Source: Reichenbachiella versicolor (GTDB lineage: Bacteria > Bacteroidota > Bacteroidia > Cytophagales > Cyclobacteriaceae). Taken from it: 64,000 nucleotides of DNA. Under the pieces are notes generated by a model that worked only from the letters and a program-made list of their open reading frames with translations, searched no databases and had not been told where the DNA came from. A program made the position numbers and the translations under genes. Of this stretch, positions 28,227 through 37,263 are shown piece by piece (within the stretch, counting starts at the first letter, position 1; every line of letters starts with the position of its first letter). The stretch is from contig NZ_QFZQ01000012.1 of NCBI RefSeq assembly GCF_003171675.1, forward strand, positions 1-64,000, read 5' to 3'.

Positions 28227-29156
28227 TCATTCTCTTTCTGATATAAAATCAACATAAGAATAGGATCTGTTTCTATATTCTCTCGGCGTACAAGATATGT
28301 AGCGTTTAAATGCTGCCGTAAAATGCGTAGCGTTTTTATATCCTATTTGATTAGCTATTTCGTAAATCGGTTTATCTGAAGTTTTTAGCAGACTCTTTGC
28401 CAATTCCATTTTGTGTTGAGTTGTATACTCGAATATTGTGAGTCCGTATGTAATCTTAAAGTCTTTTTGAAGAGTAGATTCATTTGTTCCCACAGTCTTA
28501 GCCAATTCAGCGATAGATAGAAAACTATCACTTTTAGATTCTATGGTTTCTTTGGCTTCGCTAGCAATGTCTTTTGAATTATTTGACTCTCGGTCTATTT
28601 GATATGCTAAAGATTGAACGTTCTTCAATGTGATCAATTCGAGAATTTTGGTTGTTAAAAACAACCTCTTCAAATGACCCTTTTTACTATCATGTAATAT
28701 TTCAATGAGAAGCATGAATTCCTTTGGAGAGATCAGTCTGGGTATTCTATCAATCAGTGCATTCGTTTCTATTCCATACTTAACAAAAAATGCTTGCGAT
28801 AAAAGAAGTCTTATTTCATGATATCTAACGTTTTTAGGCAGGTTTATATGCAACCCAAAGGCTTCCAACTCGATTTCTGCCACATGATGAGCCTCATGAA
28901 AAACTCTATTCTTTCCTACTGTATAGGACTGTTTACCTTCCAAAAGGAAAGAAAATAGAAACTGTTGTCTCTTAGGAATATACTGCTGTACGTCCGTTGA
29001 CAGTAATAAATCACTGATACATACAACTCCCCATTCAAAGCTATAAGTTTCAACTTTTCCTGTACCAAATTCCAGTTTGATTTTTGAGAGTTCAATATTG
29101 ACACTTTCCAGAAAAGTAGAATCAATTTTTTCTAAAGTTTGGTCAAGGTTCGTCAT
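28227..29156 (-). CDS. AraC-family transcriptional regulator
   Basis: The 309-aa protein ends in a classical double helix-turn-helix (SIAELAKTVGTNESTLQKDF, then IYEIANQIGYKNATHFTAAF and the closing CTPREYRNR). The N-terminal ~200 residues are a ligand-sensing part of PchR-like length. PchR-type regulators bind an iron-siderophore and activate uptake genes. It lies between the biosynthesis operon (converging, 67 bp away) and the minus-strand uptake operon, which ends 122 bp upstream of its start. No Fur-like palindrome was seen in its promoter region. I infer control of siderophore production or uptake. Confidence 0.87.
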   Translation of the reverse strand: MTNLDQTLEKIDSTFLESVNIELSKIKLEFGTGKVETYSFEWGVVCISDLLLSTDVQQYIPKRQQFLFSFLLEGKQSYTVGKNRVFHEAHHVAEIELEAFGLHINLPKNVRYHEIRLLLSQAFFVKYGIETNALIDRIPRLISPKEFMLLIEILHDSKKGHLKRLFLTTKILELITLKNVQSLAYQIDRESNNSKDIASEAKETIESKSDSFLSIAELAKTVGTNESTLQKDFKITYGLTIFEYTTQHKMELAKSLLKTSDKPIYEIANQIGYKNATHFTAAFKRYISCTPREYRNRSYSYVDFISERE

Positions 29157-29278
29157 TGAAAATGCAAAAGTCTACCAATTTCTAGATGCTGGTCTTAGTA
29201 TTTACTTTGGAGAAGGTTTATATGAGATAATATAGTATTTAAGAATTTGGGGCACTCATAATGAATACCCCAAAGCTC

Positions 29279-30526
29279 TTAATAAAGATCACAGAAACCT
29301 TTAATCGTTTTACCTTCGATTTTAGCTCCTCTAATTGCAGTGGCATTATTTATATCTACTTGATATACATACGCTTCATCCTCTGTTTCTATACTTACAT
29401 AGGTCATCCCATCTTGAATTAATAATGGCGTAGTATATCGCTTAGCATTTAGCGGAACATCTGCTACTGGAGTAATAGTTTTTGCGTCTAGATCTATTAC
29501 CACTAGCTTTTGATTGAATATACCTCTTCCAAAAGCACCCCAGTAAAAATCATAACCCGGATCAGTTGCAGGATCAACATCTTCTACTAATAATCTAGCT
29601 AAAGCCTTTCCTTCACCTGCATAATCCATCCAGAAAAGGATACCTCCGTTTTCTGCATTTTCTACATCAAAGAAATAATCTTCATCAAACTCAGATTCAC
29701 CATTATTGATCTTTAAAATCCCTGATGGTTTCGTAGTAACTGGCAAAAACCCTCCTAAATAAGAACCTGAAGAATAAGAGAATAAATGACCTTCATCATT
29801 TTGAATCAAACCTGTACTCGTTCCATTTACACCGATGTTTGATGTTTTGTCACTTTCTATAATCTTAATAGGCTCAGATTCTACATTAGGATAAGAATAT
29901 ACCGCTACGTATGCTTTGTCCGGGTTGGGAGTAGTATAGCCTCCTGCATCATCCACAAGATAAAATGGTATAAAAAGTTTGTCTCCTACTACTTGAAGGG
30001 CAGTAGGCCATGCTGATACTCCTGCTCCGGCAGTTCCTGTATCCACGTCATAAATCGAAATGTCTTTGATACCGGTAATGAAACCAGTCGATGCATCAAT
30101 GAAATATAACTTTCTCGCTGTATGACTTCCGTCTCTAGGAGCATCGATAGCAAGCATTGTTTCGTTATTGACATTTCCAAATACCTCTAAAGGTGTTTCC
30201 AATAGAAATTTTGCTATTTCGGCAACCTTGCCCTCAGCATCTACTTGATAAGCTTTAGCTTCAAAGTTTTCATATCCTAAGACAAACAAGGTTTTTCCTA
30301 CAGTATATGAAAAATTCCAATCGAATGATTCAAAACCAACTCCTTCAGCTGACAGTGTTCCTGACATGATGTTTTCCTCAGTAACTACATATTCTGGCTC
30401 ATCGCCACCAGTAGTTTTGATCAAGAAGGTAATTCCTCTATCAAAATTAAGATCATCTTCATCACAGCTAGGTAAGACAATAGATGCTAATATGGATAGC
30501 ACCAATATATAAAGGGTGTTTTTCAT
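29279..30526 (-). CDS. DUF4374-type lipoprotein of the siderophore uptake operon
   Basis: This is a 415-aa lipoprotein. The signal peptide ends in the lipobox VLPSC, so Cys20 would be lipidated. The mature part is probably a beta-propeller, with repeated strands such as GKTLFVLGYENF, GDKLFIPFYLVDD and LIQDGMTYVSIETED. DUF4374 proteins commonly follow TonB receptors in Bacteroidota iron-uptake operons and are thought to be surface-exposed partners. It is 13 bp after the receptor gene. Binding of the iron-siderophore at the cell surface is the likely job, by analogy. The family assignment is from memory. Confidence 0.72.
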   Translation of the reverse strand: MKNTLYILVLSILASIVLPSCDEDDLNFDRGITFLIKTTGGDEPEYVVTEENIMSGTLSAEGVGFESFDWNFSYTVGKTLFVLGYENFEAKAYQVDAEGKVAEIAKFLLETPLEVFGNVNNETMLAIDAPRDGSHTARKLYFIDASTGFITGIKDISIYDVDTGTAGAGVSAWPTALQVVGDKLFIPFYLVDDAGGYTTPNPDKAYVAVYSYPNVESEPIKIIESDKTSNIGVNGTSTGLIQNDEGHLFSYSSGSYLGGFLPVTTKPSGILKINNGESEFDEDYFFDVENAENGGILFWMDYAGEGKALARLLVEDVDPATDPGYDFYWGAFGRGIFNQKLVVIDLDAKTITPVADVPLNAKRYTTPLLIQDGMTYVSIETEDEAYVYQVDINNATAIRGAKIEGKTIKGFCDLY

Positions 30527-30539
30527 GTTAATTGAATAT

Positions 30540-32873
30540 TTATATGTTTAAGTAATATCTTGCTTTGATTGAAAAGGATCTACCAGGTTTCTGTATGTTG
30601 AAATTATCGTAGACCTGTGCATTCATTATATTGGCTACAGCAGCTGAGAGACTGTATTTCCCTTCAGAAAAAGAATAGCTGATATTGATTCCGTGAGTGA
30701 ATTGAGTTGGTATTCTATTTTTTGAACCTTTGTAACCAAGGTTCTCCCAATAGAGAAAAAATTCATGAACGTATCTGGTGTTCCATGAAACGGTTACTTT
30801 ATTGTCATTTAAGAAATAATTATAGGCAAACCCCAAGTTCCAAAAGAAGTAGGGGATGTTGGGAAGACGGTTTCCATAGTTGGAGTTTTCTAAACCTTCT
30901 ACTCTAGGTGTCTGATCTCTTAGATCTTGATACGTAAGGTTGACATTGACAACGTAGTTTCGATTCAGTTTGTAAATGGTGGATGTTTCAAACCCTAAGA
31001 TTTGAACATTTCCAACGTTATAGTTTTTGCCATATACTCCTTGATCATTGATGAATGCTATGAAATCCTTGACGGGACGATAAAATATATTGAGCTCGGA
31101 GTTAACACTTGAAGACCTTGCATTATTCGTAAAAACAATTCCTGTATTGATATTGTTTGAATTCTCTGGTCGTAAATCAGGGTTTGGAAGACCGAACTGT
31201 CCATTTCCCATTATCTCATCAGGCTCTGGCAGTCTATAAGCTTTTTCAAAAGACAGTTTACCACGTAATTTTTTAGAAAGAAGGTAGCTAAAAGCTACCC
31301 CGTATCCTTGATAAGAAGATTTTGCTCTAGTAGTCTTCAGTTCTCCACTCCCTAAAAAATCTTCCGCATTTATTTCTGCACTTAACCAGTATTTCTTAGC
31401 AAATAGACTTGATCCAAAATCCTTATTTGAGCTTTGATAGTCGTATGAGAAGCTTACTATAGACTTATTTAAATAATTAGGAGCTGTAAATGCTATATTG
31501 TTGGGGTTAATGTCGTCGCTTCCTTTTCGGTTTAGTACTTTATAATTAGCCGCTGTTACTATTTGATGCTCTTCATTGATTTGATATTTTAAAACTCCCA
31601 ATCCATTGGAGAATTTATCTTCGACATTAAAAATTGATTTTTGATTGAATAGTTCACCGGAGTTGGATTCAAGCTCTTGATACTGACCATTCCATGAGTA
31701 TCGTTTATTTAGTGTATCGTAAACCGTAGATCTACTTAATCCATATAGTGCATTTAATTGTATGTTTATTTTGTTGTGTTTCTTACGAAAATTAACGGAG
31801 CCAACATTAGAATTACCTTTAGTATGATATCCTCCGAATACTCTATTAACCGATACATCTGGATGCTGATATTCCTTTAAATTGTTTGCATGAATAATGT
31901 TTATTGAAATCTCATCGGCTAGTTTTTTATTGGTCAGACCTATTCTCCCACTTAAATAGGAAGATGAATAACTGTCATGAAACCTCCTTTCCTTTTGACC
32001 TCCTGTTACATTTCCAAATTCATCTACAACTGGAGTACCATCCATCCAATAGTTATTATCAGAATAATTATAGAATGACGATATTCTAGCAAAAAGACCT
32101 TTTGAAGTGCTGTATTGTCCAAATAAAGAAGCTCTATGTGTATTAAACGAACCTACAGAGTAGGAAGCATCAATAAATTGCTCATTTAGATTAGGGGTTT
32201 TGATATTGATAACCCCTCCAAGAGCATCACTTGAAAGCTCGATCGGAGCTACTCCTTTATAAACTTCTATATTTCTAATAAGATTAGAAGGAAAGTTGTT
32301 GAGCGTCAATGATGAACCGAAGTTTTCCATTGGAACACCATCCATAAAATATCTAATTTGCTTTCCAGACAGGCCATTGAGAGACAAATCAAAATTGGAA
32401 CCTAGACCGCCTGATTCTCGAACCATAATACCATTGGACATAGATAGAATCTGATTGATATCAAGATTGACATCCTGTAGTAGTTCTACACTGATGGCTT
32501 CTACATTGAAACCTAAAGTTTTTTTGAGTGCGACTTCAGTATCAGCTGTGATGACGACATCATTCAGTTCTAGCGTGTTTTCCTCAAGGGTAATTGCGAT
32601 AGATACACCTTCTGCTAAATCAAACCAGTCTGTGAGAGTTGTATATCCGACAGAACCAACTTTCAGTTGTATTTTTTCTGAAGTGGAATTAGATAAAATG
32701 AAAAACCCTTTGGTATCCGTAATTACCCCAGAACCAGTTTTTAAATCCTGAACAGTTGCACCAATTATTGGGTTTCCTTCATTATCAATCACTCTTCCTC
32801 TTATTCCTTGTGCCAATGACCACATAGGCGTTATGAGAATAGTACAAATTATTAGGTAATAGATTTTGATCAT
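30540..32873 (-). CDS. TonB-dependent siderophore receptor
   Basis: The 777-aa outer-membrane protein has a signal peptide (MIKIYYLIICTILITPMW). A carboxypeptidase-regulatory-like domain follows (GIRGRVIDNEGNPIIGATV), then a plug domain (about residues 110-230, with NIEVYKGVAPIELSSDALGG) and a 22-strand-type beta barrel ending in FSIKARYYLNI, with few aromatics at the end. The sequence LNDVVITA before the plug is a plausible TonB box. It would import the iron-loaded siderophore. It overlaps the upstream PepSY gene by 4 bp (ATGA) and is followed 13 bp later by a DUF4374 lipoprotein. The iron-operator arrangement before the PepSY gene should control it. Confidence 0.92.
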   Translation of the reverse strand: MIKIYYLIICTILITPMWSLAQGIRGRVIDNEGNPIIGATVQDLKTGSGVITDTKGFFILSNSTSEKIQLKVGSVGYTTLTDWFDLAEGVSIAITLEENTLELNDVVITADTEVALKKTLGFNVEAISVELLQDVNLDINQILSMSNGIMVRESGGLGSNFDLSLNGLSGKQIRYFMDGVPMENFGSSLTLNNFPSNLIRNIEVYKGVAPIELSSDALGGVINIKTPNLNEQFIDASYSVGSFNTHRASLFGQYSTSKGLFARISSFYNYSDNNYWMDGTPVVDEFGNVTGGQKERRFHDSYSSSYLSGRIGLTNKKLADEISINIIHANNLKEYQHPDVSVNRVFGGYHTKGNSNVGSVNFRKKHNKINIQLNALYGLSRSTVYDTLNKRYSWNGQYQELESNSGELFNQKSIFNVEDKFSNGLGVLKYQINEEHQIVTAANYKVLNRKGSDDINPNNIAFTAPNYLNKSIVSFSYDYQSSNKDFGSSLFAKKYWLSAEINAEDFLGSGELKTTRAKSSYQGYGVAFSYLLSKKLRGKLSFEKAYRLPEPDEIMGNGQFGLPNPDLRPENSNNINTGIVFTNNARSSSVNSELNIFYRPVKDFIAFINDQGVYGKNYNVGNVQILGFETSTIYKLNRNYVVNVNLTYQDLRDQTPRVEGLENSNYGNRLPNIPYFFWNLGFAYNYFLNDNKVTVSWNTRYVHEFFLYWENLGYKGSKNRIPTQFTHGINISYSFSEGKYSLSAAVANIMNAQVYDNFNIQKPGRSFSIKARYYLNI

Positions 32874-33997
32874 TGGTTAGTTTTTTTCTTGGACTTGAAC
32901 TTCCTGCCATACCAAAGTAAAAACCCGCTAACAGGCAATGATGCTATGGTCAGACTAACAAAAAACGCGATGATTTTTCCGGCTAATCCACCGATAGCAC
33001 CAACATGGATGTCATAATTCATTCTTATGACTTTGTCGGCTATTGATGCATTTTGATATTTACCATAGATACTGGTCGTTTCGATTTCTTCACCTGTGTA
33101 TTGATCGAAAAATCGATAATCCGAATCATAGTAAGTTCCTTTACTAGTATTGATTTCTATATAGATAGAAGCTGTATCAGAAGCTGGATAATGAAGTTCT
33201 ATGTATTCATAGTCAACATATTCAGCTGCCAGTTTAGGAACAAGTGAATCAATTGGCTCAGGCTTATTATCAAAAGCTGTTGAAGTAGAATTGTTTGGAA
33301 TTATAAACTGCGGAGCATTTTGTCCACCCCAGCTTTTATAGGTGATATAGTACACCCAATTAAATGCCATGATCAGACCAGAGAAAGCTATTATTATAGC
33401 TAAAAACGAAACATAGAAACCAAGAATACTATGAATATCAAAGTTTTTTCTTTTCCATCCGGTAGTGGGTTTCCATTTGAATTTGAATCGCTGTCCTCGG
33501 TTTTTTTTCTTCTTTGGCCACCACAGTACTATGCCTGTTACTAGAATAATGGTAAAGATTAAAGTGGAATATTGGACTATAGAAGAGCCTAGTTCCCTTC
33601 CCATCCACAAAAACATATGACCTTTCAGGACAAATGCGAAAAAACCAGAAGTATGATCCTTAGTAGTAACAATCTGGCCATTGACTGGATCTAAATAAAC
33701 GGATTGATAAAAAAGCGGATCTGCATCATAAAATATCACTTCCACTGGTTGGTTAGGCTTTCCGTACTTCGTGCCATGTATGGTTTGATTTGGAATAGCG
33801 GTTTTAGCCATTGATGCTGCTTGAGATGGTGTGACAGAATGAAGATGATCCATCGAATCGTAGATATGAGAATCTTCCCTTGTAAACTCTTCTTGAAATA
33901 CCCACAAACAGCCAGTGACCGCTACTATAAAAACCACTATGCCAGTAATAAGGCCCAAATACATATGAATGTACCTTAGCGTCTTTTTGATACTCAT
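32870..33997 (-). CDS. PepSY-associated membrane protein, probable ferric-siderophore reductase
   Basis: The 375-aa protein has four transmembrane helices with the PepSY_TM layout. It opens with TLRYIHMYLGLITGIVVFIVAVTGCLWVF, whose two parts form the first helix and its histidine. Further histidines lie in or near the other helices (FDIHSILGFYVSF, NYDIHVGAIGG), and a large periplasmic domain separates helices one and two. Such proteins accompany siderophore receptors. Several are implicated in reducing periplasmic ferric-siderophores, the histidines probably holding haem. It is the first gene of the uptake operon, behind a Fur-like operator pair. The C-terminus is short and basic. Confidence 0.82.
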   Translation of the reverse strand: MSIKKTLRYIHMYLGLITGIVVFIVAVTGCLWVFQEEFTREDSHIYDSMDHLHSVTPSQAASMAKTAIPNQTIHGTKYGKPNQPVEVIFYDADPLFYQSVYLDPVNGQIVTTKDHTSGFFAFVLKGHMFLWMGRELGSSIVQYSTLIFTIILVTGIVLWWPKKKKNRGQRFKFKWKPTTGWKRKNFDIHSILGFYVSFLAIIIAFSGLIMAFNWVYYITYKSWGGQNAPQFIIPNNSTSTAFDNKPEPIDSLVPKLAAEYVDYEYIELHYPASDTASIYIEINTSKGTYYDSDYRFFDQYTGEEIETTSIYGKYQNASIADKVIRMNYDIHVGAIGGLAGKIIAFFVSLTIASLPVSGFLLWYGRKFKSKKKTNQ

Positions 33998-34023
33998 GTT
34001 ATTCTTACTCGTTATGCTTTATG

Positions 34024-34103
34024 CTTATTTAGACTAATTCTACTTAGAGCCGCAAGGCTAGTCACTGAAATGCATAAAATCAAATTTATTCAGTCTAAAT
34101 AAG
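34024..34103 (-). promoter_or_regulatory. Iron-responsive promoter/operator region of the uptake operon
   Basis: A perfect 12-bp inverted repeat, CTTATTTAGACT at 34024-34035 and AGTCTAAATAAG at 34092-34103, brackets a minus-strand -7 element TAAATTTG (34088-34081). The left arm belongs to a fuller Fur-like site (34028-34044, 13 of 17 to the core TTTAGAATTATTCTAAA). A repressor at both arms would sit over and just downstream of the start site. No clear -33 TTG was found. Confidence 0.6.
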
Positions 34104-34104
34104 T

Positions 34105-34278
34105 TTAGTTTTTCAGATTACTAAGTGATGTGATATAGCCCCTAATCTTTTCCTTCAGATAAGGACAGTTAGAATCTTGAATAGCCTTGTTAACTATTTG
34201 ATTAGCCTTTTCTGGTGAACGCTTCACTTCACGAGATAGATCTATGAGGAAATTATCAAACTCTGAAAACCTATTCAT
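34105..34278 (-). CDS. Small 57-aa protein coupled to the DUF6686-like gene
   Basis: The frame starts at an ATG overlapping the end of the upstream gene by 8 bp (GATGAATAG), a typical coupling arrangement. It encodes 57 residues beginning MNRFSEFDNFLIDLSREV and ending SLSNLKN. The protein is soluble, charged and probably helical (RSPEKANQIVNKAI), with one cysteine in SNCPYLKEK. The stop codon lies just beside the uptake-operon promoter. I do not recognise the family. The tight overlap and protein-like composition support it as a real gene. It would share the two Fur-like sites upstream of the pair. Confidence 0.6.
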   Translation of the reverse strand: MNRFSEFDNFLIDLSREVKRSPEKANQIVNKAIQDSNCPYLKEKIRGYITSLSNLKN

Positions 34279-34618
34279 CGCTGACAGAATTAGGTGAGTA
34301 GATTATTTCAAATAGCTCAGACAGGGTTAAGGCCTTTCTTATTCCATTAAGTAATTCTTGTTTTTCGACTTCTGTTATAAATATGCCTATTGCAGTCTTG
34401 GCGTTTCGAATGAGTACATGTCTATTCCCATTTTTTGAAAATTTATAGTCCGTATGTTTTAATTCTTCCAAGGTGGATTTGAAGTGTTTTAATTCTTCTG
34501 AGTTAAAAGTTGCAAAGCTACTCTTGTGTATAAGCGTATATGATTGACATTTTTTGCACCAACTTATTTGAATGTCTTTGGATTCACTTAAAATGATATT
34601 TTCATTGATCACACACAT
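34271..34618 (-). CDS. DUF6686-like small protein, probably iron-regulated
   Basis: The ATG at 34618 gives 115 aa; a GTG at 34654 would add 12 residues, but the ATG is preferred. The protein starts with MCVINENIILSESKDIQIS, then WCKKCQSYTLIHKSSFATF. The paired cysteines (WCKKC) and this layout are like small Bacteroidota proteins of the DUF6686 type, to my memory. An AGGAGG lies 22 nt before the ATG, too far to be a useful ribosome site. The C-terminal half is charged and helical. Two near-perfect Fur-like palindromes at 34.76 and 34.82 kb lie about 145 and 205 bp upstream. I infer an iron-stress protein of unknown role. Confidence 0.65.
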   Translation of the reverse strand: MCVINENIILSESKDIQISWCKKCQSYTLIHKSSFATFNSEELKHFKSTLEELKHTDYKFSKNGNRHVLIRNAKTAIGIFITEVEKQELLNGIRKALTLSELFEIIYSPNSVSDE

Positions 34619-34761
34619 GTTTTTCGATTTTGGTTTTGTGCCTCCTGAAACCACACTGTTCGCATGGTCTCGGAGGTCTTCAAATCGTTCAATTCAAATA
34701 ACAAGCATTCATTACATGAGCCTAACCAAGTAATTGAGAGAATAGAATTGAACTCTTTTTG

Positions 34762-34782
34762 TTTAGAATTATTCTAAATAGT
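34762..34782. promoter_or_regulatory. Fur-like operator, perfect core (site 1 of twin)
   Basis: The 17 bases at 34764-34780 read TTTAGAATTATTCTAAA, a perfect palindrome around the central T. This is the 7-1-7 layout of the Fur/PerR family (compare the Bacillus Fur box TGATAATNATTATCA). It lies 60 bp from a second copy and upstream of the minus-strand DUF6686-like gene. Confidence 0.75.
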
Positions 34783-34821
34783 TGTGCAATTCTACGTAAC
34801 TGAAATCAAGTATCCAAGTTT

Positions 34822-34842
34822 TATATAGAATTATTCTAAATA
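34822..34842. promoter_or_regulatory. Fur-like operator (site 2 of twin)
   Basis: The 17 bases at 34824-34840 (TATAGAATTATTCTAAA) match the core at 16 of 17 positions. The spacing from site 1 is exactly 60 bp, close to six helical turns. The two copies could therefore be bound on the same face of the DNA. Confidence 0.75.
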
Positions 34843-35627
34843 ATGTCTTACCGAGATTGTATTCCTAGACCGTAGTATACAGCCCCTCTTAATTCAGCCG
34901 TGATCAGACAAAAGGCTGCATAAAAAGTTTCAACTGTTTCCTGCACTTGACAGTAACAGGTCTCTTATTGGGTTTTGTTTCTCAAATGATATCCTCAAAC
35001 TCTTTTTTGTGTAGAGTCTGTAGATATAAGTTCATCAACGGTTTTTTTTATTCAACCAAGTATAGCCTAACTGGACGAATTGAAACTTTTAACAACATCT
35101 GGTTTGATTGACACGACCTGCGTGGATAACCGCAAGGTGTCTTCCTGGATCTGGCTTGGTGTATGGTGTTAGTTTCTAACTACTAAAATTCGTTTTGATT
35201 TTTCTACCAAAAACGACTTCCGTTCCAAACTACTTACAATTTATGAATCAACATTTCTGCCTTTAATGAACGCTGCTAAACTCTAATAAGACTGGCTTTT
35301 CTTATTCCAATACATTAAAGCGTAAATTCCATTTATCATCTGATAAAAGTTCAATTCATTCTAATCAAATTATAATTCTATATAATCATATTTACATTAG
35401 ATATTGGAATATTATAATTCATACTGATCAGATTCACATTCTGTATAAGTAAAGTCTAATTATGTCCTGTCTTACTACAATTTCTCATAGTATTAATACA
35501 ATTCTTAGGTTTCGAACGGTCTTTCTTGGTTGAAAAAGCCATAATTAGCAATTCAAAAGCATAAGGGTGAAGATGGTTCTCTACTTAAAATATGATGATT
35601 TCAATATTATTGGCTAGGGGTTTCTAA
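34843..35627. other. Gene-poor 785-bp stretch
   Basis: No supportable gene was found on either strand. The left part (34860-34990) holds a short minus-strand frame without clear family. The right part (35320-35460) is very AT-rich, with repeated ATTATAATTC and TATAAT-like words. It may hold decayed coding sequence. Confidence 0.45.
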
Positions 35628-36563
35628 TTAGTGAAAATCTTGTTCGGTCCATGTAAAGTACTTTTCAATCACATCATCTTTATGTTGATTGACATAGTCT
35701 TCAAAGGCGTGTGCTGCTGGTGATAGTTTTTTGCCTTTCAAATAAATCAATGTCCATTCTGTGACTACAGGAAGATCTTTTGCTGATACGATTTTCATCT
35801 CTCCAGATAGTAATTCATGTCTTAATCCAATAAGCGGCATAATCGAAAAACCTAGTCCGGCATTAACGGCTTGCTTCACTGCTTCATTCGACATCAATTC
35901 CAATCGCGGTTTTGGGTGTATGTCATGAGAATTAAGATAATCTTCCATAGCTCGTCGTGTGGCGGAACCTTGTTCTCGAAATATTAATGGTAGTTTTTCA
36001 ATATCCTTTTTAGTCAACTTCCGGTCTGGCAATTCCTTGTATAGGTCTGAATTACACACTAGCTGCAATCTGTTTTCCATTAATTCGATTTGATTCACTT
36101 TGAGATCTTCTGGAGGTACAGACACTAGGGCAAAATCAGTTTCATTATTCGTGAGACTCTCAAGCACTGCAGATCTGTTGGTCACATTCATGCTGATTTC
36201 AACTTTGGGGTGATCTTTTAAAAATTTGTTTAGAAAATACGGCATTACGTACTTGCCCGTGGACACTACCGACACAGTTATTTTTCCAGATAAAAAGCCT
36301 TTGAATTGATCCACCATTGAATTGATCTTCGATGATTCATCTAAAATTCTATTGGCGACTTCCGCGATCTCTCTACCAAATTCCGTGACAAAAAGTTGAC
36401 GTCCGATGACCTCTGTTAGTGGAATATCAAACTGATCTTGAAGTTTTTTCAACTGTATCGATACTGCTGGTTGAGTTAAAAATAGTTCTTCACTTGCTTT
36501 TGTAATACTCTGATATTTAACTACATAAGTAAATATTTTGAGTTGGTGCAGCGTGTAATGCAT
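35628..36563 (-). CDS. LysR-family transcriptional regulator
   Basis: The 311-aa protein begins with a winged helix-turn-helix (LHQLKIFTYVVKYQSITKASEELFLTQPAVSIQLKKL) and continues with a periplasmic-binding-fold effector domain (about residues 90-295). The set of motifs recalls the CbbR/RbcR branch of LysR regulators. It is divergent from the three small genes that start 93 bp away, and the intervening DNA is AT-rich, so it may control them as well as itself. No metabolic target gene is next to it. The effector is unknown. Confidence 0.88.
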   Translation of the reverse strand: MHYTLHQLKIFTYVVKYQSITKASEELFLTQPAVSIQLKKLQDQFDIPLTEVIGRQLFVTEFGREIAEVANRILDESSKINSMVDQFKGFLSGKITVSVVSTGKYVMPYFLNKFLKDHPKVEISMNVTNRSAVLESLTNNETDFALVSVPPEDLKVNQIELMENRLQLVCNSDLYKELPDRKLTKKDIEKLPLIFREQGSATRRAMEDYLNSHDIHPKPRLELMSNEAVKQAVNAGLGFSIMPLIGLRHELLSGEMKIVSAKDLPVVTEWTLIYLKGKKLSPAAHAFEDYVNQHKDDVIEKYFTWTEQDFH

Positions 36564-36655
36564 AACATTGTATTTATATTTTAGATAATAAAGTTAAATA
36601 TTTTTTAATGAATCAAACTGATAATATTTGCGTGATTAGGTAAAAAAGTAAGGAC

Positions 36656-36922
36656 ATGAAAATTTCTATAAGCAATCAAGTAACGAATGAAAATCCCTCC
36701 AGACGAAATAGTTTTCAAGAGTCAATTGAAATGAAGAAGCTATTTAAAGAGATCATGAAGGAGAAAGGCGAAATTGACGAAGCGAAGTTCAATTGGGTAA
36801 ATGGTGAAACAGTAGAACTTAAAGGTGTATCTCCTATATCTGTTCATAGTTTTCTCGAGCAAGCAGAAGCTTTAGGTAAGAGAGTAAAATATACCAGTAC
36901 TACTACAATTGATATTGGATAA
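36656..36922 (+). CDS. Small conserved-looking protein, function unknown
   Basis: The 88-aa protein is soluble and has an AAGGA ribosome site 5 nt before the ATG. It reads MKISISNQVTNENPSRR, then a helical section (IEMKKLFKEIMKEKGEIDE) and a beta section (KFNWVNGETVELKGVSPISV) ending KVKYTSTTTIDIG-like. I do not recognise the family. It is the first of three small same-strand genes divergent from a LysR gene and may be controlled by it. Confidence 0.55.
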   Translation: MKISISNQVTNENPSRRNSFQESIEMKKLFKEIMKEKGEIDEAKFNWVNGETVELKGVSPISVHSFLEQAEALGKRVKYTSTTTIDIG

Positions 36923-36951
36923 AGCTACTTTCAATTCTTAACGATCATTCG

Positions 36952-37254
36952 ATGGAACTACTTAATCCAAATAGCGTTTTGTTCTCTTCAAGTAAATATC
37001 AGGAACTGAGAAATTCGGTAGACGAGATATACAGAAGAATGACGTTTTGCAACTCATCACATTCAGAACGTGTACTGTCTCAGTTTGTAATTCAGTATAA
37101 TGAACTGAAGCAAGTTCTTGCTTACCAAAACGCTATTTTTGAATCTCCTGGTAGTCCAACTACTTTACACTTTAGACTCCAAAGTTGTATACATTTCATT
37201 ACGAGTGAAATCAAGCATAGTCACCTTTTGGAGAGTGAAATGCAACTCATTTAA
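36952..37254 (+). CDS. Small protein, function unknown
   Basis: This 100-aa protein is probably all-helical and soluble, with two cysteines and several histidines toward the end (CIHFITSEIKHSHLLESE). No signal peptide or membrane segment is visible. It lies 29 bp after the preceding small gene and 9 bp before the degenerate Fic-like gene. I have no family assignment. Spacing and direction suggest one operon of three. Confidence 0.5.
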   Translation: MELLNPNSVLFSSSKYQELRNSVDEIYRRMTFCNSSHSERVLSQFVIQYNELKQVLAYQNAIFESPGSPTTLHFRLQSCIHFITSEIKHSHLLESEMQLI

Positions 37255-37263
37255 ATACACAAA

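Noticed and set aside
34860-34990. A short minus-strand frame with VQETVETFYAAFCLITAELR
   Set aside because: About 36 residues with no start codon of its own and a stop just upstream; too little to call a gene or a relic.
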